The position numbers and the translations under genes are program-made. Under the pieces are notes generated by a model, which saw only the letters and a list, made by a program, of their open reading frames with translations, had not been told where the DNA came from and did not search any database. A stretch of DNA of 10,976 nt from the NCBI GenBank assembly GCA_029933635.1, contig JAOZNS010000062.1, positions 1 through 10,976 on the forward strand. The letters are read 5' to 3'. Positions 8,001 to 10,976 of this stretch are shown here, in pieces (position 1 is the stretch's first letter; every line of letters starts with the position of its first letter). The stretch comes from Candidatus Zixiibacteriota bacterium (GTDB lineage Bacteria; Zixibacteria; MSB-5A5; SM1-73).

Positions 8001-9245
8001 ATTGACAGCGGCAACAGCCTGAGCGGTGATCTCGTTGTGCACCGCATCCGCTCCGACGAAATCCCCGGTAAGATATCTCCCCGAGCCAGTGGTTCCCACC
8101 CCCAGAATGTTCACTTTGTCCTTGATCTGGTCTCCCACTATCTTAAGCCCCCGTTTCACCGCTTCAATAGGACGTCCTTCGGTCATAAGATAAACCCGGG
8201 CGATTACCCTTTTCCCCCTGTCTATGGCTACCACATTGGTGGATAAAGAGCCCACATCGATCCCTAAGAAGGCCTCGATCTTCTCATTTTGGGGGACCTG
8301 GTGGGTTTTGGTTATTTCATAATATTTATTTTCTGGAAATGCAAATACTAAAGGCTCCTTACCTTTATGCTTTTCTCTGTGTGAAGATAAATATTCGTCC
8401 AGTCGACTTAAGCCTAAGAAAGGTGCTTTTTCCTTTGGGGTTCTCAGCATGGAGAGAACCGCCCCGATAGCCCCCATCTCCTTGTAAAATGTTGGAATTA
8501 TCAGCTCGCCTCCGGTAAGTCCAAATACGCTCTCAAAAGCCTTTCTCATTCCTAAGTTAGCCGCTACCCCACCTTGGAAGGAGATGGGCTTTTGGATCTT
8601 CTTTCCTTTGGCAATAGAGCCTTTGAAATTTCTGGCCATAGCAAAGCATAAACCGGCAACGATATCATAATCAGGGGTAGCAATTTGTTGTAGATGAATC
8701 ATGTCCGATTTGGCAAAGACGCTACATCTTCCAGCGATGCGTGGGGGATGCTTGGATTTGAGTGCCAGTTGTCCAAATTCATCCTCTATGGATATCTTCA
8801 ATCGCTTAGCTTGCTGATCCAGAAACGAGCCGGTGCCGGCGGCACAAAGCGTGTTCATGGAGAAATCTTCCAGGACCGGAGCTTTCAAATCATCATCCCA
8901 TCGCAAAAGGATCAGCTTGGAGTCTTCACCTCCCATCTCGATGATGGTTCGGACCTGAGGACACAAAAATCCAGTAGCACCAACCTGAGCCACCACCTCG
9001 TTAACGAAACTCCCCCCCAGGATGGAGTTTATCAGTTTTCCGCCACTGCCGGTGGTAGCCAGAAATTTTATCTCATCCGGATTGAATCGCTCAAAAAGAT
9101 TTTCCAGTATCAGCTTCAAGGTGAGAAGGGGTTGCCCTTGGGAGCGGCGATAGTAGGTTTGAAGTATCTCCATTTGTGGCGAAAGAAGCGCCACCTTCAC
9201 GCTGACAGATCCAATATCAATGCCCAGAGACAGATTTCGATTCAT
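5010..9245 (-). CDS. Giant fused acyl-CoA dehydratase activase-like protein (two BadF/BcrA/HgdC ATPase domains + DUF2229 + HgdB-like region)
   Basis: This 1,411-residue protein is probably cytosolic, with no signal peptide or membrane segment. There are two ASKHA ATPase domains, about 5-267 and 324-582. Each has the phosphate-1 loop (GIDIGS 8-13; GIDVGS 328-333), TTGSG (64-68; 385-389), phosphate-2 GG-E/Q-DSK (105-110; 427-432) and an FQGGVA adenosine motif (223-228; 539-544). Each carries the two Cys that bind a [4Fe-4S] cluster in HgdC-type activators: CAAGTGSFL (C134; C450) and RC-S/T-VF (C174; C490). Next come a Cys-rich linker (C607, C610, C613, C614, C633), a DUF2229/CoA_E_activase-type region (about 676-900) and an HgdB-like region (about 1014-1400) with C1023, C1063, C1066, C1098 and C1353. 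Known relatives use ATP to inject low-potential electrons into 2-hydroxyacyl-CoA dehydratases or benzoyl-CoA reductases. The substrate of the long fused form is unknown to me, and no dehydratase subunit, CoA-transferase or ferredoxin lies nearby. An in-frame TAA directly precedes the ATG, fixing the start; no Shine-Dalgarno site is visible. Confidence 0.9.
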   Translation of the reverse strand: MNRNLSLGIDIGSVSVKVALLSPQMEILQTYYRRSQGQPLLTLKLILENLFERFNPDEIKFLATTGSGGKLINSILGGSFVNEVVAQVGATGFLCPQVRTIIEMGGEDSKLILLRWDDDLKAPVLEDFSMNTLCAAGTGSFLDQQAKRLKISIEDEFGQLALKSKHPPRIAGRCSVFAKSDMIHLQQIATPDYDIVAGLCFAMARNFKGSIAKGKKIQKPISFQGGVAANLGMRKAFESVFGLTGGELIIPTFYKEMGAIGAVLSMLRTPKEKAPFLGLSRLDEYLSSHREKHKGKEPLVFAFPENKYYEITKTHQVPQNEKIEAFLGIDVGSLSTNVVAIDRGKRVIARVYLMTEGRPIEAVKRGLKIVGDQIKDKVNILGVGTTGSGRYLTGDFVGADAVHNEITAQAVAAVNIDPRVDTIFEIGGQDSKYISLQDQTVVDFEMNKVCAAGTGSFLQEQAEKLAINIEREFGELALKSKCPVNCGERCTVFMESDLVAHQQAGVPKEDLVAGLAYSIVYNYLNKVVGDKRVGEHIFFQGGVAWNKAVVAAFEKVIGKKITVPPHHDVTGAIGAAILAMEEYKGKESKFKGFDLSEKQYSISTFECKDCPNCCEIKQVKVEGEPPLFYGSRCEKYDTRRKSKKADLSYGTSGSDLFREREKLLFNLHKEFVAPDSKVGIRGRIGFPRCLFFYEYFPYWATFFEELGFEVVLSDPTNKNIIRQGVEQVLSETCFPIKVAHGHILNLLNKGVDYIFLPSLINMKKEEDHNQENYSCPYVQSLPYVIKAAINFHNYSTQLLSFPVYFQLDQDILLRTLVRLGKKLRIKRRRILKALVKAERCQEEFYRRLSSKGKDILQNLKEDQKAILVVGRPYNTCDSELSLNLSKKLADLGVWAIPMDFLCFDPKIKKDHLPNMYWKYGQRILAASEVLKNHKNLFGLYVSNFGCGPDSFIIHFFKKNLAGKPFLLIELDEHSADAGIITRCEAFLDSLKKYQPPKEIKPILRRYKSKEFKDHRILYIPYMCDHAFAFKAAMEACGQEAHVMDESNENTLILGRKFTSGKECYPCILTTGDLLEFLRRKEIDPNKVAFFMPKANGPCRFGQYHNLHRVILDELGYSNVPIISPDSKDAYSTVSNLDGDFRKLAWKGMVATDLLIKLLHQTRPYEKNKGETDKVYRRCLEQLARTIRSRGDIEETLLWAKEMFARIDRNSGERKPIIGVVGEIYIRWNRFSNNDLIKKIESLGGEAWIASMAEWINYTTHMYKRHSILKRKYKDYVKGWLTDWIQRRKERQLEKKLKGAILECHEPKMGHMLDLASPYLHESFGGEAILSIGKAIDYIHQGLSGIVNTMPFTCMPGTVVTAISKKLREDFGNVPWLNLAYEGLEDANELTQLEAFMHQAKEFQKRKKTQYL

Positions 9246-9323
9246 TTATTGAAATGTTGAAAATAGGGTTTCAATCCATTGAAAATCTGAAGAGCAACCA
9301 CTCTGCTCCTCAATCCAAAGTTG
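9246..9323 (-). promoter_or_regulatory. Structured leader of the activase-fusion gene, no Shine-Dalgarno
   Basis: This is the inferred 5' untranslated leader of about 78 nt. It contains GAGCA-N7-TGCTC (9292-9308), which abuts the palindrome at 9309-9325, and the hairpin TTTCAA-N4-TTGAAA (9269-9284). The TTGAAA arm can instead pair with a second TTTCAAT (9248-9254) lying directly before the start codon, giving a 7-bp stem with a 14-nt loop, so two exclusive folds exist. No AGGAGG-like sequence occurs within 15 nt of the ATG. The stems are seen directly; regulation is inferred. Confidence 0.45.
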
Positions 9324-9325
9324 AG
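9309..9325. promoter_or_regulatory. Operator-like palindrome, promoter-proximal copy
   Basis: CTCAA-N7-TTGAG covers the predicted transcription start of the activase-fusion gene. It repeats the half-sites and spacing of the palindrome at 9375-9391. A bound dimeric regulator here would block initiation. It could alternatively act as the first hairpin of the transcript. Confidence 0.45.
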
Positions 9326-9329
9326 CTAA

Positions 9330-9358
9330 ATTATATAAATTCAAACAAAATTTGTAAA
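9330..9358 (-). promoter_or_regulatory. Sigma70-type promoter of the activase-fusion gene
   Basis: On the minus strand, TTTACA (9358-9353) and a perfect TATAAT (9335-9330) are separated by exactly 17 bp. Only one base of the -35 hexamer differs from consensus. Transcription should start near 9322-9324, giving a leader of about 78 nt. The site lies downstream of the yjbQ terminator and upstream of the start codon, as expected for an independent unit. Confidence 0.75.
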
Positions 9359-9373
9359 GAGTTTTTTACCTCA

Positions 9374-9392
9374 TCTCAAAAATTAATTGAGA
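9374..9392. promoter_or_regulatory. Operator-like palindrome, promoter-distal copy
   Basis: TCTCAA-N7-TTGAGA is a perfect 6+6 palindrome centred about 60 bp before the predicted transcription start. Its core CTCAA-N7-TTGAG (9375-9391) equals the copy at 9309-9325, with centres 66 bp apart. The pair brackets the promoter, an arrangement known for looping repressors or for activator-plus-repressor sites. No regulator gene is present in the window. Confidence 0.45.
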
Positions 9393-9475
9393 AGGAATAA
9401 CTTTCATGACTTAGATAAATTTACACAAAAATTCAAAAGAGTGGGACAGATCCGCAGGATCCACAGGAGGAGATC

Positions 9476-9575
9476 AAATTCTCCTTTATTGAAGGAGGAA
9501 TTTAAGAGACCCCCATTTCATAGAAGGGCAGGGGCATCTTCGCCTGTCCGTTTCCATGGTGCTGGAAGCCCCACC
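9476..9575. repeat. Cluster of inverted repeats, REP-like candidate
   Basis: Three stems lie close together. AAATTCTCCTT (9476-9486) pairs with AAGGAGGAATTT (9492-9503), giving 11 bp with one bulged G and a 5-nt loop. GGGCAGG (9526-9532) pairs with CCTGTCC (9543-9549), with one G:U pair. GGTG (9558-9561) pairs with CACC (9572-9575), or a GGTGCT/AGCACC alternative forms on the minus strand. The central part is visibly more GC-rich than the surrounding spacer. Clustered GC-rich palindromes of this kind often belong to dispersed intergenic repeat families, but no second copy lies in this window. Confidence 0.35.
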
Positions 9576-9590
9576 TACCTTGCTTATATT

Positions 9591-9617
9591 AAAAACCAAG
9601 GGGAATTTCCTATCCCC
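9591..9617 (-). terminator. Possible second, weaker terminator
   Basis: On the minus strand GGGGA (9617-9613) and TCCCC (9604-9600) pair around an 8-nt loop, followed by TTGGTTTTT (9599-9591). It lies directly downstream of the strong terminator at 9631-9695 and could catch read-through. The stem is only 5 bp and the T-run is offset, so support is modest. Confidence 0.3.
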
Positions 9618-9630
9618 CCAAATTGGGCAA

Positions 9631-9695
9631 TAAAAAAGAGGATAGCCATTGAGCAACAAAAGCGAGGCGGCTTTTTTGCTCAACTTGCTATCCTC
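9631..9695 (-). terminator. Strong intrinsic terminator of the ftsY-yjbQ unit
   Basis: This is a long stepped hairpin. GAGGATAGC (9638-9646) pairs perfectly with GCTATCCTC (9687-9695). After a small internal loop, TTGAGCAA (9649-9656) pairs with TTGCTCAA (9676-9683). After one bulged base, AAAAGC (9658-9663) pairs with GCTTTT (9670-9675), leaving a 6-nt loop. On the minus strand it is followed at once by TTTTTTATT (9637 downward). On the plus strand no T-run follows, so it acts in the minus direction. It lies 96 nt beyond the yjbQ stop. Confidence 0.85.
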
Positions 9696-9791
9696 GGAAG
9701 GATGTTAACAATTTCCTGCCCCGATTTTTTTATCGGCAATTTGTGCGATCTCTTTATAGCCCAAATTTCCCAGATTCTGCTCAGAATATTT

Positions 9792-10190
9792 TTAACCTTC
9801 CACCAATTTTATCATTATCCTTCGGTTACGTGGTCCATCAAATTCACAGAAATATATCCCCTGCCAGGTGCCCAAAACCAGATTGCCCTGATCTACCAAC
9901 AAAGTCTCAGAACAACCGATGATGCTTGCTTTTATATGGGCGGAAGCATTGCCCTCCAGATGAGAGTAGTTATCATCGAATGGGATGACCTTGTTCAGTT
10001 CAACGATGATATCTTTTCGCACTGAAGGATCAGCGTTTTCATTTATGGTCACCCCGGCTGTGGTGTGGGGAACATATATGGTGCATAACCCAGACTCAAT
10101 CTTTGCCTCAGAAATTACCTTCTCTATCATATGCGTGATATCAACCAATTCTACTCTGCTGGATGTTTTAACCTTTAATTCTTTCATCAT
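9792..10190 (-). CDS. yjbQ: YjbQ/UPF0047 family protein (secondary thiamine-phosphate synthase-like)
   Basis: This small, probably cytosolic, metal-binding protein has 132 residues; the family usually has 130-140. Family motifs are complete: PHTTAGVTINENADP (41-55), YSHLEGNASAH (75-85) with His77 and His85, LGTWQ (106-110) and FDGPRNRR (117-124). His42, His77 and His85 are the likely metal ligands by family analogy. Members of the family, including E. coli YjbQ, show weak thiamine phosphate synthase activity; the main physiological role remains unsettled. Translation probably starts at the ATG 10188-10190, where AGAGGTGA lies at a good distance; Met2 is the only close alternative. It follows ftsY after 69 bp on the same strand, and no terminator is visible between them, so co-transcription is likely. 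Its TAA stop is followed by 28 further open codons in the same frame. Confidence 0.93.
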   Translation of the reverse strand: MMKELKVKTSSRVELVDITHMIEKVISEAKIESGLCTIYVPHTTAGVTINENADPSVRKDIIVELNKVIPFDDNYSHLEGNASAHIKASIIGCSETLLVDQGNLVLGTWQGIYFCEFDGPRNRRIMIKLVEG

Positions 10191-10196
10191 GTTATC

Positions 10197-10204
10197 ACCT
10201 CTTT
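10197..10204 (-). promoter_or_regulatory. Ribosome binding site of yjbQ
   Basis: AGAGGTGA on the minus strand ends 6 nt before the first ATG and 9 nt before the second, so it favours the start at 10190. It is the clearest Shine-Dalgarno sequence in the window and contrasts with the activase-fusion gene, which has none. Confidence 0.75.
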
Positions 10205-10259
10205 GTTCAACTGGGGATGAAGGAGCGGTCGTAGATGGATCAGATTTTAAGTTGGCAGA

Positions 10260-10976
10260 TTAAGTGAACAATGCTTCAGCAAACCAGGCTGGCTCAAATC
10301 TTTGAAAATCATCCGGTTTTTCACCCAGCCCCACATATTTGACCGGAACTTTAAATTGGTCTGCAATGCCAATGGTAATTCCCCCTTTGGCAGTTCCGTC
10401 CAATTTGGTTAAAAAGATTCCGGTAACTCCCACCGCATCATTAAACATTCTCACCTGTGACAAGCCATTTTGCCCGGTGGTGGCATCAATCACTAAAAGA
10501 ACCTCATGAGGTGCTCCCGAAAGAGCTTTTCCCATCACCCTCTTTATCTTTTTCAGCTCCTCCATCAGGTTGATTTTGGTGTGAAGCCTTCCCGCGGTAT
10601 CAGCTATCACTACATCCAATCCCCTGGCGCAGGCGGCTTTTGTAGCGTCAAATGCAACTGATGCCGGGTCTTGATGAGGTTGGCTTCTTATCATCTCCAC
10701 CCCCACCCTCTCTGTCCAGATTTCAAGCTGTTCTCCAGCAGCTGCCCGGAAAGTATCGCATGCCGCCACTAAAACCTTTTTCCCCTGATCCTTATAATGC
10801 TTGGCTAACTTGGCAATGGAGGTGGTTTTCCCGGTGCCGTTGACCCCCACCACCATGATCACATGCGGAGAGGATAAATCATCATCTGATGATTTGCCCG
10901 AACCTAAGATAAAAGAAACCTGATCCTTAAGTAACCTGAGGACCCTTTTCGAATCCTCAATTTTTTCTTTTTGGGA
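10260..10976 (-). CDS. ftsY: Signal recognition particle receptor FtsY, 5' partial
   Basis: FtsY is the SRP-family GTPase that docks ribosome-SRP complexes at the membrane and hands nascent membrane proteins to SecYEG. The frame is open to the window edge, with 238 residues visible; about 60-70 residues of the N domain are expected beyond it. The first 38 visible residues, including RVLRLLKDQVSFILG, fit the end of the helical N domain. The G motifs are in order: P-loop GVNGTGKTT (44-52), DTFRAAAGEQL (74-84), DTAGR (126-130), TKLDGTAKGG (190-199) and the closing GLGEKPDDFQRFEP (216-229). DTFRAAA with the GEKPDD ending separates FtsY from Ffh, which has DTFRPAA/DVYRPAA and a Met-rich M domain. 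The protein ends right after the G domain, as FtsY should. A GTG at 10862 is internal and not the start. yjbQ follows on the same strand. Confidence 0.96.
   Translation of the reverse strand, partial: SQKEKIEDSKRVLRLLKDQVSFILGSGKSSDDDLSSPHVIMVVGVNGTGKTTSIAKLAKHYKDQGKKVLVAACDTFRAAAGEQLEIWTERVGVEMIRSQPHQDPASVAFDATKAACARGLDVVIADTAGRLHTKINLMEELKKIKRVMGKALSGAPHEVLLVIDATTGQNGLSQVRMFNDAVGVTGIFLTKLDGTAKGGITIGIADQFKVPVKYVGLGEKPDDFQRFEPAWFAEALFT

Larger units (their letters stand above)
9246..9791. other. 546-bp intergenic region: promoter region, inverted repeats, terminator
   Basis: No convincing gene is seen. From left to right it holds the leader, promoter and paired palindromes of the activase-fusion gene (to about 9392), an AT-rich stretch (9393-9450), a cluster of inverted repeats (9476-9617), the intrinsic terminator of the ftsY-yjbQ unit (9631-9695), and 96 nt between that hairpin and the yjbQ stop. 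The open frames crossing it begin inside hairpins or run antisense to yjbQ, and they lack ribosome binding sites and recognisable motifs. Confidence 0.7.

Noticed and set aside
8694..9260. 188-codon plus-strand open frame
   Set aside because: It is a shadow antisense to the first ATPase domain, which has unambiguous family motifs on the other strand.
9486..9683. 65-codon minus-strand open frame
   Set aside because: It begins inside the terminator hairpin and mostly translates the inverted-repeat block, with no ribosome binding site.
9721..9736. CCGAT-N6-ATCGG hairpin as the yjbQ terminator
   Set aside because: The stem is only 5 bp and no T-run follows on the minus strand. The hairpin at 9638-9695 is far stronger.
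9387..10025. 212-codon plus-strand open frame
   Set aside because: It runs antisense through most of yjbQ, has no ribosome binding site or recognisable motif, starts within the distal palindrome, and crosses the terminator hairpin.
10860..10862. GTG as the start of ftsY
   Set aside because: It is only a few codons before the P-loop. The frame continues to the window edge through N-domain-like sequence.
1..10976. CRISPR arrays, tRNA or rRNA genes, insertion sequences, defence or phage genes
   Set aside because: None was seen. There are no regularly spaced direct repeats, no cloverleaf-like segments, and no transposase, nuclease or phage motifs in the credible frames.

Overview
This is bacterial chromosomal DNA of moderate, slightly AT-leaning composition. 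It carries three transcription blocks: the distal membrane genes of respiratory complex I (plus strand), and two minus-strand units that converge on it. No tRNA, rRNA, CRISPR array, insertion sequence or phage gene was seen. The combination of a full-type NuoLMN set, a giant 2-hydroxyacyl-CoA dehydratase activase-like fusion, an FtsY and a YjbQ fits an anaerobic or facultatively anaerobic bacterium, possibly from an uncultivated lineage. The phylum cannot be fixed from this sequence; a Zixibacteria-like origin is only a weak hunch.

Positions 2-4929 (plus): nuoL (5' end cut by the window), nuoM and nuoN, the three antiporter-like proton-pumping subunits of NADH:quinone oxidoreductase. The conserved Glu and Lys residues of the proton channels are present in all three. 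nuoL and nuoM are 4 bp apart, while nuoM and nuoN are separated by a 100-bp gap holding an imperfect hairpin. Downstream of nuoN lies an 80-bp convergent intergenic region with two hairpins.

Positions 5010-9245 (minus): one gene of 1,411 codons encoding two BadF/BcrA/HgdC-type ATPase (activase) domains, a Cys-rich linker, a DUF2229/CoA_E_activase-type region and an HgdB-like C-terminal region. It is the least understood gene here. It has its own regulatory region at about 9246-9400: a near-consensus sigma70-type promoter (TTTACA-17 bp-TATAAT), two copies of the same palindrome CTCAA-N7-TTGAG on either side of it, and a short leader with abutting hairpins and no visible Shine-Dalgarno site.

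Positions 9246-9791: 546 bp without a convincing gene. It holds that regulatory region, a cluster of inverted repeats (about 9476-9617) and a strong intrinsic terminator (9631-9695) for the unit upstream.

Positions 9792-10976 (minus): ftsY (5' end beyond the window) followed by yjbQ, probably one transcription unit. ftsY encodes the SRP receptor GTPase, which delivers membrane proteins such as NuoLMN to the translocon. yjbQ encodes a small UPF0047 protein with a thiamine-phosphate-synthase-like activity known from the family. The genes share a neighbourhood but there is no evidence of one joint pathway. The most interesting items are the fused double-activase protein, standing alone without a recognisable dehydratase partner, and the structured promoter/leader in front of it.
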